The notes under the pieces were generated by a model. It was not told where the DNA came from and searched no databases. It saw only the letters and a list, made by a program, of their open reading frames with translations. Position numbers and translations under genes: made by a program. This document shows positions 1-7,774 of a stretch of DNA of 64,000 bases, piece after piece (position 1 is the stretch's first letter; each line of letters starts with the position of its first letter). The stretch covers positions 2,170,001 to 2,234,000 of the forward strand of contig NZ_CP058552.1 in the NCBI RefSeq assembly GCF_013401555.1, written 5' to 3'. This DNA comes from Paenibacillus sp. E222 (GTDB lineage Bacteria > Bacillota > Bacilli > Paenibacillales > Paenibacillaceae).

Positions 1-1
1 T

Positions 2-1180
2 ATGCTGGAATCCGCACTGGTTGCAGGTTTGCTGTCCATTGGCGCCGATGTAATTCGTCTGGGCGTTGTATCCACTCCTGGAGTGGCGTATATTGCTCGT
101 CTGCTGAAAGCCGATGCAGGGGTAATGATCTCGGCTTCCCACAATCCGGTTGAGGATAATGGAATCAAATTTTTTGGGGGAGATGGCTTCAAACTCTCGG
201 ATGAGACGGAGAACCGGATCGAAGAACTGATGGATGCAGAAACGGATCAATTGCCGCGCCCTGTAGGTGGTGGTTTGGGTACCGTTACTGTGGATGAAGA
301 ATCCCGTTATCGTTATTTGGACTATCTGAAAACTACGGTAAATGAATCGTTCTCAGGACTCAAAATTGTTCTGGACTGCGCTAACGGAGCAGCTTATGAG
401 CTTGCACCCAAATTGTTCAGAGAACTTGGTGCAGAAGTCATTGCCATTGGCGCTGAGCCTAACGGCCTGAATATCAATGAGCAATGCGGGTCAACTCACC
501 CGGAGCATTTGAAGCAAGAGGTGCTGAAACATAAAGCTGATCTGGGCCTTGCTTTTGACGGGGATGCGGATCGTCTGATTGCGATTGATGAGACAGGCGC
601 TGAGGTCGATGGTGACTTTATTCTGTGTATCTGCGGTGATGCGATGAATCGTGCAGGCAAGCTGAAAGACAGTACCGTGGTATCTACCGTAATGAGTAAC
701 ATCGGATTCTACAAAGCAACGGAGAAGCTGGCACTGAAAACAGCAAAGACTGCCGTGGGTGACCGTTATGTGATGGAAGAAATGCGCCGTGGGGGTTATA
801 ACCTGGGTGGAGAGCAATCCGGACATGTTATTTTCCTGGATTACAATACAACAGGCGATGGCATGCTGACAGCGATCCAGCTCGTGGACACGATGAAGGC
901 TTCTGGTAAAAAACTGAGTGAACTTAAGGCGCTGATGACCCAGTACCCACAAGTATTGGTGAACGTGCGTGTTGAAGATAAGAGCAAATACGAGGGCAAT
1001 TCTGCGATTGAGCAGGCGATTGCTACAGTGGAGCAGCATCTGGGCGATAATGGACGTGTACTTGTACGTGCGTCCGGGACTGAATCCCTGATCCGCGTTA
1101 TGGCGGAAGGACCAGACAAGGATGAACTTGAACAATTCGTATCTCAAATTGCAGATGTTGTGCAAAAAGAACTGGTATAG
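2..1180 (+). CDS. glmM: Phosphoglucosamine mutase, 5'-truncated by the window edge
   Basis: Converts glucosamine-6-phosphate to glucosamine-1-phosphate in the cytoplasm, the step after GlmS on the way to UDP-GlcNAc and peptidoglycan. The 392 visible residues contain the phosphoserine loop ASHNP (about residues 45-49), the metal-binding loop DGDADR (about 186-191), the sugar-binding GGEQSGH motif (about 270) and the C-terminal phosphate-binding RASGTES motif. Family members are about 446 residues, so roughly 55 N-terminal residues lie outside the window; the in-frame ATG near position 3 is not the real start. Downstream are the glmS ribozyme and glmS, so consecutive pathway steps are adjacent, although glmS has its own promoter. 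Assignment is firm. Confidence 0.97.
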   Translation: MLESALVAGLLSIGADVIRLGVVSTPGVAYIARLLKADAGVMISASHNPVEDNGIKFFGGDGFKLSDETENRIEELMDAETDQLPRPVGGGLGTVTVDEESRYRYLDYLKTTVNESFSGLKIVLDCANGAAYELAPKLFRELGAEVIAIGAEPNGLNINEQCGSTHPEHLKQEVLKHKADLGLAFDGDADRLIAIDETGAEVDGDFILCICGDAMNRAGKLKDSTVVSTVMSNIGFYKATEKLALKTAKTAVGDRYVMEEMRRGGYNLGGEQSGHVIFLDYNTTGDGMLTAIQLVDTMKASGKKLSELKALMTQYPQVLVNVRVEDKSKYEGNSAIEQAIATVEQHLGDNGRVLVRASGTESLIRVMAEGPDKDELEQFVSQIADVVQKELV

Positions 1181-1268
1181 GACCTGATCGATACGCCTTC
1201 CAAACACAGTTGTTTCAAGGGAATCACTGTCTCATAAGGTTTAATCTAACAGGGTTTATGCCATACAA

Positions 1269-1333
1269 ACCCATATTCCTACGTCCCGGCCTAGTGAGAC
1301 CATGGGTCTGTTTATACGGTCGGGATTGTGGGT
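1269..1333 (+). other. Nested inverted repeats in the glmM-glmS gap
   Basis: Three concentric complementary pairs are visible: ACCCA/TGGGT (1269-1273 with 1329-1333), TCCCGGCC/GGTCGGGA (1284-1291 with 1318-1325, one G-U pair) and AGACC/GGTCT (1297-1301 with 1305-1309). The element lies after the glmM stop and upstream of the glmS promoter. No run of T follows, so it is not a canonical intrinsic terminator. It may shape the end of the glmM transcript or be a regulatory RNA fold; its function is unknown. Confidence 0.4.
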
Positions 1334-1368
1334 AAATATGCCGAAATTGTCACAGGTACTTTGCTCCA

Positions 1369-1397
1369 TTGCAAAATGAACCTAACGTGCATATAAT
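1369..1397 (+). promoter_or_regulatory. Predicted sigma-A promoter of glmS
   Basis: A TTGCAA -35 box (1369-1374) and a perfect TATAAT -10 box (1392-1397) are separated by 17 bases. Transcription would begin near 1404, about 50 bases before the ribozyme core, as expected for a ribozyme-led glmS transcript. Confidence 0.75.
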
Positions 1398-1439
1398 GAG
1401 TGGAGTCGTCATTCAGACACAGAAAGTGAGGATCGTAAG

Positions 1440-1665
1440 GTATTAGTTACACAAGCGCCAGAGCTTGAAGTTGCGCGGGAAGGATTTTGATCGGTATGAA
1501 TCTTGAAACAATGAAGATGATACTGAGCAAGATCGACGGCAATCAAGCTGACGAGGTGGAGGTGTTCGGATTGTTCGGCGGGGACCTCCCGGTGATGCAC
1601 CAGAGCCGTAAATCGGATTGCGGAAAATGGATGGGTGACTGTCCACACAACGCGCCGGTAGGTGC
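1440..1665 (+). ncRNA. glmS ribozyme: glmS glucosamine-6-phosphate-activated ribozyme
   Basis: Self-cleaving riboswitch in the glmS leader that cuts the mRNA when GlcN6P is abundant. The conserved 5' core AGCGCCAGA starts at 1454, with predicted cleavage between A1454 and G1455. The conserved middle block follows (GACGAGG...GAGGTG, then TTCGGCGGGGACCTCCCGG around 1575-1594) and then the GAGCCGTAA block near 1605-1613. The 3' part forms the P3/P4-like stems around the GGGTGACTG loop near 1633-1641. The order and wording of these blocks match the Bacillus ribozyme; the 3' boundary is approximate. It sits upstream of glmS, with about 250 further leader bases before the start codon. Confidence 0.93.
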
Positions 1666-1921
1666 AGAGTCAACTAAAATTCAAATGAATGTGCGCGAAG
1701 AGCGTGAACAGTGCGCGGACGGGAAAATGATGTACATTCATGATTGCATCTAATAACAGCTTATGACTGCGGGGCGGCAAGAGGCTGCTCTGATCATTGA
1801 TAATTGAATAATTGAAAGTTTTCATGATACGTTAGGCAATCATTTTCATTTTTCCGATAGGCCGTGCCAGCCTGTTTCTCTTCGTGACACAGTATTCATA
1901 TACAATCGGAGGAAATAAACT

Positions 1922-3754
1922 ATGTGCGGTATTGTTGGATATATTGGTAATAAGAACACTCAATCGGTATTGGTCGAAGGATTGAAGAAACTTGAGTATC
2001 GTGGTTATGATTCTGCAGGTATCGCGGTATTCACACCGGAAGGTCTGCAAATCACGAAAGCTCTTGGTCGTCTTGCGAACCTTGAAGCCAAGCTGGATGG
2101 TGCACCACTGGTAGGTAATGCCGGAATTGGACACACACGTTGGGCAACTCACGGTAAACCATCGGATGAGAACTCTCATCCACACACGGATGGAAGCCAG
2201 AAGTTCTCTGTTGTGCATAACGGTATTATTGAGAACTATCTGGATCTGAAAGACGAACTGATCGCTCAAGGTCACACATTCACTTCGGAGACAGATACTG
2301 AGGTTATCTCTCACCTGATCGCACGTGAATACAATGGTGATATCGTTAAAACAGTGCAAAAAGTGATCACGTTGTTGCGGGGCGCATTCGCACTGGGTGT
2401 ATTGACAGAGCATGAGCCTGAAAAGCTCGTAGCTGTGCGTCAAGCAAGCCCACTTATTATCGGTATTGGTGAAGGCGAGAACTTTATCGGTTCTGATATC
2501 CCGGCAATTCTGGAACATACACGCAATGTGTACATTCTGAATGACGGTGAGATGGCTGTTTTGACACATGATGCTGTCGAATTGATGACGATTGAAGGCA
2601 ACTTTATTTCTCGGGAAATGATTCGTGTCGATTGGGATGCTGTAACTGCAGAAAAAGGCGGATTCGAGCACTTCATGCTGAAAGAAATTCATGAGCAACC
2701 AAAAGCATACCGTGATACAATGCTGGGTCGCATCGACAATGAAGGCAAAAAAGTTCAACTTCCTGAGTTGAAAATGACCGAAGAGCAAATTAAAAATATC
2801 CGTAACGTTCAAATCATCGCTTGTGGTACAGCGTACCATGCAGGTCTGGTTGGACGTACTGTAATCGAGCAATTGGTACGTATTCCGGTAGAAACAGATG
2901 TTGCTTCCGAGTACCGCTACCGTTCCCCGATCGTAAGCAAAGATACACTTGTGATCGTGGTGAGCCAATCAGGTGAAACGGCTGATACACTTGCTGCACT
3001 GCGTGAAGCACAGTCCAATGGTGCACATGTACTCGCCATCACTAACGTTGTAGGCAGCTCCATTGCACGTGATGCAGACGATGTGATTGCAACACTGGCA
3101 GGACCGGAAATTGCTGTAGCTTCCACTAAAGCGTACACTTCGCAATTGATCGCGTTCAACCTGCTAGGTCTGTACCTTGCACAAGTTCGTGGCACACAAA
3201 CAGCAGAAGAGATTGCTCACACGCTGGCAGCAATGCAAGCATTGCCTGAGCAAGTTGAATCCATGCTGGAGCAAGCGGAAGCTATTAAAGGATATGCAGA
3301 ACAAATCTCCAAACATGAACACCTCTTCTTTATCGGCCGCGGTCTAGATTATGCAGTAGCACAAGAAGGATCGTTGAAACTGAAAGAGATTTCTTATATT
3401 CACTCAGAAGCGTATGCTGCGGGTGAGTTGAAACATGGTACGCTCGCATTGATCGAAGAAGGTATCCCTGTCATTGCTTTGGCAACACAGGAGAACGTTC
3501 TGGAGAAAACCGTGAGCAACATTAAAGAGGTAAAAGCACGTGGTGCAGACGTACTGGCAATTACGTACGAAGAGCACGTAGCACCATTGCTGAAATCCGT
3601 TGACCAAGCGTTTGCAATTCCTAAGACGCTGCCATTGCTTAGCCCGGCTTTGTCTGTGGTTGCATTGCAATTGCTTGCATACTACGCTTCGCTGGCACTG
3701 GGTCACGATGTGGATAAACCACGTAACCTGGCGAAAAGTGTAACGGTAGAGTAA
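1922..3754 (+). CDS. glmS: Glutamine-fructose-6-phosphate aminotransferase (isomerizing)
   Basis: Makes glucosamine-6-phosphate from fructose-6-phosphate and glutamine, the committed step to amino-sugar cell wall precursors. The 610-residue protein has the full family architecture: an N-terminal class II glutaminase whose nucleophile is Cys2 (MCGIVGYIG), then two SIS domains (about 290-420 and 460-600). The second carries the EISYIHSEAYAAGELKHG segment, and the protein ends in the typical DKPRNLAKSVTVE tail. A GGAGG ribosome binding site at 1908-1912 fits the ATG at 1922. Expression should be controlled by the upstream ribozyme, and a strong terminator follows. Nothing is missing. Confidence 0.98.
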   Translation: MCGIVGYIGNKNTQSVLVEGLKKLEYRGYDSAGIAVFTPEGLQITKALGRLANLEAKLDGAPLVGNAGIGHTRWATHGKPSDENSHPHTDGSQKFSVVHNGIIENYLDLKDELIAQGHTFTSETDTEVISHLIAREYNGDIVKTVQKVITLLRGAFALGVLTEHEPEKLVAVRQASPLIIGIGEGENFIGSDIPAILEHTRNVYILNDGEMAVLTHDAVELMTIEGNFISREMIRVDWDAVTAEKGGFEHFMLKEIHEQPKAYRDTMLGRIDNEGKKVQLPELKMTEEQIKNIRNVQIIACGTAYHAGLVGRTVIEQLVRIPVETDVASEYRYRSPIVSKDTLVIVVSQSGETADTLAALREAQSNGAHVLAITNVVGSSIARDADDVIATLAGPEIAVASTKAYTSQLIAFNLLGLYLAQVRGTQTAEEIAHTLAAMQALPEQVESMLEQAEAIKGYAEQISKHEHLFFIGRGLDYAVAQEGSLKLKEISYIHSEAYAAGELKHGTLALIEEGIPVIALATQENVLEKTVSNIKEVKARGADVLAITYEEHVAPLLKSVDQAFAIPKTLPLLSPALSVVALQLLAYYASLALGHDVDKPRNLAKSVTVE

Positions 3755-3808
3755 GGGGTTAATCTTTAAGCTTAATGCCGTGTTCATGTTCAGAAAGCAA
3801 TATCAAGG

Positions 3809-3843
3809 AGTCCTGATGACTAAATGTCATCAGGACTTTTTTT
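3809..3843 (+). terminator. Intrinsic terminator of glmS
   Basis: A perfect 12-bp stem, AGTCCTGATGAC with GTCATCAGGACT (3809-3820 and 3826-3837), with a 5-base loop and a run of T. Confidence 0.95.
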
Positions 3844-3866
3844 AATTTGAGGAGGTATTCATTTGT

Positions 3867-4029
3867 GCACTATTGGCACATGCACAAGAGTATGCAAGAT
3901 ACAATATTACAGCCAATGTATGTCACGAGGCATCGTGCAGACAGAGGGAACGCAAAATCTATTACTGCTTCAATCCCATTGGGCAGAATTGGAGAAACAA
4001 TGGACATTGCAAAAGTAGCGTTATTATAA
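3867..4029 (+). pseudogene. Decayed short-chain dehydrogenase/reductase remnant
   Basis: Translating the three forward frames gives consecutive pieces of the C-terminal half of an SDR oxidoreductase. Frame of 3867: ALLAHAQEYARYNITANV, which is the region after the catalytic Tyr/Lys helix. Frame of 3929: GIVQTEGTQNLLL, the PG-I-v-T loop region. Frame of 3967: ASIPLGRIGETMDIAKVALL, the typical IPLGRxGxPeDIA block. At least two frameshifts separate the pieces. The Rossmann N-terminus and the catalytic YxxxK are absent, and so is the extreme C-terminus. A GAGGAGGT sequence at 3849-3856 is not followed by an intact gene. This is a non-functional relic. Confidence 0.75.
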
Positions 4030-4036
4030 GCAGCCT

Positions 4037-4390
4037 TTAATAAGTAGAACTTGTGTTGTTCAAGCTGGACATCATGTTATCTTGACCCCAACCTACAATC
4101 GATTCAATTAAAGGAACTAATTTCATTCCCGAAGGGGTAAGCGAATACTCCACTCTTGGTGGGACTTCATTAAATTGCTCCCTATGGACAATCCCATAAT
4201 CTATTAATTCCTTTAAACAATTGGTGAGCATGGTACTCGTAATTCCATGAAGTCTTCTCTTCAGTTCATTATATCTGATCGTTTCATTTTCACTTAGGAT
4301 TGCCAGGATTGGCAAGTTCCATTTCCCTCCGATTACATGGAAAGCGTAGGTCGCGGGGCACATTTTTTTTAAATCAAAGTCGTATTTCAT
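4037..4390 (-). CDS. HxlR-family winged-helix transcriptional regulator
   Basis: About 117 residues that fit a single HxlR domain: a conserved N-terminal Cys in KKMCPATYAF, the IGGKWNLPIL helix, the RYNELKRRLHGIT recognition region, TNCLKELIDYGIV, and the wing PPRVEYSLTPSG. HxlR proteins such as YodB and HypR sense electrophiles or disulfide stress through that N-terminal Cys; whether this one does is inference. The ATG at 4390 is chosen because GGAGG lies at the right distance; an upstream in-frame start adds 16 poorly conserved residues. It is divergent from the DsbA-fold gene at 4678, which is its most likely target, a thiol-stress theme shared by both genes. Confidence 0.88.
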   Translation of the reverse strand: MKYDFDLKKMCPATYAFHVIGGKWNLPILAILSENETIRYNELKRRLHGITSTMLTNCLKELIDYGIVHREQFNEVPPRVEYSLTPSGMKLVPLIESIVGWGQDNMMSSLNNTSSTY

Positions 4391-4677
4391 CAGGTTTCCT
4401 CCATTAGTATACTTTTTAATGCTTAGTATGAAAAACAATTGTACTTGTTGAAGTTATTCTAAGTATTATAATCATACTATACAAAGGTAATTCACCAAAG
4501 ACCCCTTTTGATAAAATCATAAAAAGAAAAATGACCAAATGCTTGATCAAGTAGTTGTATGGTCTGGTGCATTGAAACTTTGAGATAACAAACAAAACAA
4601 GGATGCACTTGGTGATTAGGGATGAGAGTTCATCGCTGATCTTTACATCAGAGAAATTCAGAAAGGCGGTAATGAAT

Positions 4678-5595
4678 ATGAGTGATCAAAATAATATGGT
4701 ATGTGATCTTGAAACGGGTGTATGTGGTGTCGCTGAGGATGAACCAATGGAAGTAATTGATTTCAATCACAAAGAGAAAACAGTAACGATGTATTATGTT
4801 ACAGACCCCATCTGTTCACACTGCTGGGCTCTTGAACCGGTATTGAATCGATTTGTTGAGGAATACGATCAATATTTTAAAACGGAAACATTAATGGGCG
4901 GATTACTTCCAAGTTGGCATGGGTTCTCGGATGGTGGAAATGGGATACAGAAACCATCTGATGTTGCAGAGCACTGGAAGGAAGTTGGGGAGCATTCTCG
5001 GATGCCAATCGATGGATCGCTTTGGTACTCTGATCCTATTCTTTCATCCTATCCTCCATCCAGAGTATTTAAAGTCATCCAGCAAAACCATGCAGGTAAA
5101 GAAATAGATTTTCTTCGGAATGCTCGGGAAGCTGTTTTTGCCTTCAATCGAAATATTGGACAAGACGATGTATTGATTGAAATTGTTAATAAAACAGGAC
5201 TTCACGGAAAGGATATTGTAGAAAAGGCGAGTGAGCAATCGGCTCAAGATTTATTAGAAGAAGATTTTGATATGGTGGCAAAACTCGGTGTAAGAGGCTT
5301 TCCTACAATTATTTTGATGAACGAAGAGAACAAGGGAGTTAAGATTGTTGGTGCAAGATCTATAGAAATATATGAGGCTGCTCTAAAACAAATCCTTAAC
5401 GAAGATCCTAAACCTAAAAAGAAAGCAAGCTTATCACGGTTGCTTAAACCAGGACATATCCTCTTTTCCAGAGAGATTGAGGTAATGTACGATATTCAAC
5501 AAAGTAAAGTTACAGAATTTGTTCAGGAAGAACTGGCTGAAGACACATATCAACTTAACGAAATGATGAATGAAGTATATATTAAACGAAACTAA
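4678..5595 (+). CDS. SpxH/YjbH-like DsbA-family protein
   Basis: A 305-residue thioredoxin-fold protein with a CxxC motif in DPICSHCWALEP (near residue 45), a long helical insertion, a cis-Pro segment VRGFPTIILM, and a C-terminal extension containing EDPKPKK and SREIEVMYDI. The same landmarks occur in SpxH (YjbH), the adaptor that delivers Spx to ClpXP, but the sequence is divergent, so this may be a paralogue or a FrnE-like oxidoreductase. The ATG at 4678 is preferred because a GGCGG site ends 8 bases upstream; the ATG at 4672 is too close and the one at 4603 has no site. It is co-directional with the YdhR-like gene 17 bases on and divergent from the HxlR regulator. Confidence 0.8.
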   Translation: MSDQNNMVCDLETGVCGVAEDEPMEVIDFNHKEKTVTMYYVTDPICSHCWALEPVLNRFVEEYDQYFKTETLMGGLLPSWHGFSDGGNGIQKPSDVAEHWKEVGEHSRMPIDGSLWYSDPILSSYPPSRVFKVIQQNHAGKEIDFLRNAREAVFAFNRNIGQDDVLIEIVNKTGLHGKDIVEKASEQSAQDLLEEDFDMVAKLGVRGFPTIILMNEENKGVKIVGARSIEIYEAALKQILNEDPKPKKKASLSRLLKPGHILFSREIEVMYDIQQSKVTEFVQEELAEDTYQLNEMMNEVYIKRN

Positions 5596-5612
5596 GAAAG
5601 AGGTGAAAAAAT

Positions 5613-5915
5613 ATGTCTTATGTTTTGCAAATAGATTTCAAATTTAAAGGTCCTTTTGGAGAAGCCATGTCAATGGAATTTGAGAAGTTGGCTGAAAGCA
5701 TCAATTTAGAAAAAGGATTCATTAAGAAAGTATGGACTGAAAGTGAAGCAAGGACAGAAGCTGGTGGGCATTATCACTTTGAAACCGAGGAAGATGCAGA
5801 AAACTATCTGAAAATGCATTTAGAAAGACTCCGCGGGTTCGGGATAGAGGAGTCGAACGTGAAAATATTCAAGGTCAATGAGAAATTGTCTTTAATTAAT
5901 AAGGGATTGAGTTAA
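5613..5915 (+). CDS. YdhR-family putative monooxygenase
   Basis: A 100-residue ferredoxin-fold (dimeric alpha/beta barrel) protein that closely follows the YdhR pattern: LQIDFKFKGPFGEAM near the start, LAESINLEKGFIKKVWTESE, AGGHYHFETEEDAENYL, and a C-terminal VKIFKVNEKLS. YdhR-type proteins resemble small cofactor-poor quinone or aromatic monooxygenases; the real substrate is not established. A GAAAGAGGTG site lies just before the ATG. The 17-base spacing from the SpxH-like gene and a shared terminator indicate one operon, probably under the HxlR regulator and possibly responding to quinones or other electrophiles (inference). Confidence 0.85.
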   Translation: MSYVLQIDFKFKGPFGEAMSMEFEKLAESINLEKGFIKKVWTESEARTEAGGHYHFETEEDAENYLKMHLERLRGFGIEESNVKIFKVNEKLSLINKGLS

Positions 5916-5921
5916 CCAACC

Positions 5922-5953
5922 AAAATAAATCGACTTGTGTCGATTTATTTTGC
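5922..5953. terminator. Terminator after the ydhR-like gene, possibly bidirectional
   Basis: A perfect 13-bp stem, AAAATAAATCGAC with GTCGATTTATTTT, with a 4-base loop. The A/T-rich outer stem supplies a T tract on both strands, and the VOC gene converges from the other side. Confidence 0.85.
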
Positions 5954-6034
5954 TTAGTTTGCACATAGGATGTACGTAATCGTACAAAGAGAAAGAAAAA
6001 TCTATATACAAGATAGGACTACATACTTCCATGC

Positions 6035-6709
6035 TCAGAACGAATCAATAGAGTACAAACCATTCTGCAATGAAATGCTTCCTGCCCGTCCAGTTTCAAC
6101 CTTTACCTCAGTGGCAAATACCCCAGGTTTGCGTCCGTCGGGGAACCAGGGCTTCTCTTTGTCGATTACAATAAACATGCCTTCTGCGTTACCGATCGGG
6201 GCAAAGTGTTTTCCGTCTCCCGCAAAGGGTTCAAGGTGATACTGTCCCTTCATTTTGCTTATGGTATGGGGTACATCATCGACAGGCAGACCAATCTCGC
6301 TAATGCATAGCAGCTGCCTGGAATCAAAGGCATCTTCGACTGCATTTTCCAACGAATGGTGAGCGATGAACTCCATCAAATTACCGCTTGGGTCATAGAA
6401 ATAGAAAGCTGTTGCATCCCAGTAGGGAAAATAGAAATCATCCTTATCGTCCTTGGAAAGCAAAGAGATGTTTCGAGCTTGAATCCACTTCTTGGCTTCA
6501 GCGAGTTTATTCGTTGGAATCGTGAAAGCGACATGATAGAAGGGCTTTTCCTGACCAGAAGCTTGCTGAAATGAAAGGATCGAATTTCCTGTGCGAAGCG
6601 ATATGAACGATGGATTCTCCTCCAATAGCTCCAACTCCAGTAACGTACCGTAAAACTGCTTCATGGCCTCCATTTGATGGGTGAACAAGTTAACCTCTTT
6701 TATTTGCAT
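6035..6709 (-). CDS. VOC-superfamily (glyoxalase/dioxygenase-like) protein
   Basis: A 224-residue two-module vicinal-oxygen-chelate protein. The first module (about 1-117) starts KEVNLFTHQMEAMKQFYG, contains FYHVAFTIP and ends in FYFYDPSGNLMEFI, the usual C-terminal metal-ligand strand. The second module (about 130-224) is shorter and lacks an equally clear Glu strand. Members include CatE-like extradiol dioxygenases and resistance proteins; the substrate here cannot be read from sequence. It lies 22 bases downstream of the LysR gene and is probably co-transcribed with it. Confidence 0.82.
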   Translation of the reverse strand: MQIKEVNLFTHQMEAMKQFYGTLLELELLEENPSFISLRTGNSILSFQQASGQEKPFYHVAFTIPTNKLAEAKKWIQARNISLLSKDDKDDFYFPYWDATAFYFYDPSGNLMEFIAHHSLENAVEDAFDSRQLLCISEIGLPVDDVPHTISKMKGQYHLEPFAGDGKHFAPIGNAEGMFIVIDKEKPWFPDGRKPGVFATEVKVETGRAGSISLQNGLYSIDSF

Positions 6710-6731
6710 TCAAGTCACTCTCCCTCTGAAC

Positions 6732-7613
6732 TTATCCTTGATTAAAATATTCAATGGTTTTCTCAATAAATGCTTTGGCAGATTGGGTCAGGTAACGGTC
6801 GGACCGATGAATGATCTCAAAGTGCCGGTAAGGAGCATCGTCCGAGATTCGGATGATGCGTAGTGCCGGTTCATTCATCGCCTTGATCAGTGGATATGGA
6901 AGTATCGTACCGCCAACGTTAGCTTTGACCAGACTAATAATAGAGGTTGCCGAACTAGTCTCCATGATCGTATTCAAGGTAAAGCCATATTTCCGGCAAT
7001 AGCCATCAACCAGTTCTCTGCCTGTGAACCCTTCCGGAAACATTACGGTCTGAATATCGCGCAGTTCCCTGATGCCAATCTCATTTCGTTCAGCCCAAGC
7101 GTGGTTCTCCGAAACGACGAGTACGTATTCTTCACTACATAAAGGAATGCGGACAAGACGGTCATCAGAAATCGAAGTGAGCTCGATGCCGATGTCGACT
7201 TCGTTATCCAGCACTTGATTCAATACATAAATTGAAGATATAACTTTTAATTTTACTTTAGGAAAACGGGCATGAAAGTTAACGAGCAATGGAGTAAGAC
7301 GGTAGTCCAAATCGGAGGGCAGGACTCCAATCACTAGCTTACCTCGCTGATCATTGCGGAATTCAGCTAACGCATCCTGGGTATTCTGTAAATGGCGAAC
7401 CATTTGTACACAATGCTCCAGGAACAACGTTCCCGCCTGAGTCATCACAATCTTTTTGCCCACCCGGTCAAACAAGGGAACACCCAACTCATCCTCCAGC
7501 GCTCGAATCTGTTGACTCAAGGTAGGTTGAGAAATGCCGATTTTATCTGCTGCACGTGTGAAATGGAGTTCCTCACAAACGACGATAAAATTCTCCATTT
7601 GACGGATTTCCAT
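6732..7613 (-). CDS. LysR-family transcriptional regulator
   Basis: A 293-residue regulator with an N-terminal winged HTH (about 1-60: MENFIVVCEELHFTRAADKI, ISQPTLSQQIRALEDELG, LFDR) and a periplasmic-binding-like effector domain (about 90-290). It sits divergent from a CynX-type exporter and upstream of a VOC gene in its own operon. The shared intergenic region contains a 13-bp palindrome inside the predicted LysR promoter, consistent with autoregulation and divergent control. The ligand is unknown; the pairing with an exporter suggests a small organic anion or a toxic compound (inference). Confidence 0.93.
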   Translation of the reverse strand: MEIRQMENFIVVCEELHFTRAADKIGISQPTLSQQIRALEDELGVPLFDRVGKKIVMTQAGTLFLEHCVQMVRHLQNTQDALAEFRNDQRGKLVIGVLPSDLDYRLTPLLVNFHARFPKVKLKVISSIYVLNQVLDNEVDIGIELTSISDDRLVRIPLCSEEYVLVVSENHAWAERNEIGIRELRDIQTVMFPEGFTGRELVDGYCRKYGFTLNTIMETSSATSIISLVKANVGGTILPYPLIKAMNEPALRIIRISDDAPYRHFEIIHRSDRYLTQSAKAFIEKTIEYFNQG

Positions 7614-7646
7614 ATGCTTCCCCTCCGATCATTTGTTTTTATAATC

Positions 7647-7696
7647 ATTTTAATAGAAACTATTGTATTGTTCAATCATTATAATAATTCTATACT
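7647..7696. promoter_or_regulatory. Overlapping divergent promoters with a LysR operator candidate
   Basis: Minus strand: -35 TTGAAC (complement of 7670-7675), 17-base spacer, -10 TAAAAT (complement of 7647-7652), driving the LysR gene. Plus strand: -35 TTGTTC (7668-7673), 17-base spacer, -10 TATACT (7691-7696), driving the exporter. The palindrome AATAG-AAA-CTATT (7652-7664) lies across the LysR spacer and fits the T-N11-A style of LysR sites. Confidence 0.6.
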
Positions 7697-7774
7697 AGTC
7701 TTGCACCACAAAAAGATCTACAGCCTGGATCATTAGTGAATGCAGCTATATAACAATACATGAGGTGATCCATA

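Noticed and set aside
1487..1753. Open frame of 88 codons inside the glmS leader
   Set aside because: It runs through the conserved glmS ribozyme core, and its start has no ribosome binding site. The sequence is explained by RNA structure.
1832..2968. Long open frame on the strand opposite glmS
   Set aside because: Antisense to a fully conserved gene, rich in Cys/His/Phe as expected for a shadow frame, and without a family resemblance.
3847..4029. 60-codon frame as an intact small gene
   Set aside because: Only its last third resembles an SDR protein; the matching upstream parts are in other frames, so it is a relic.
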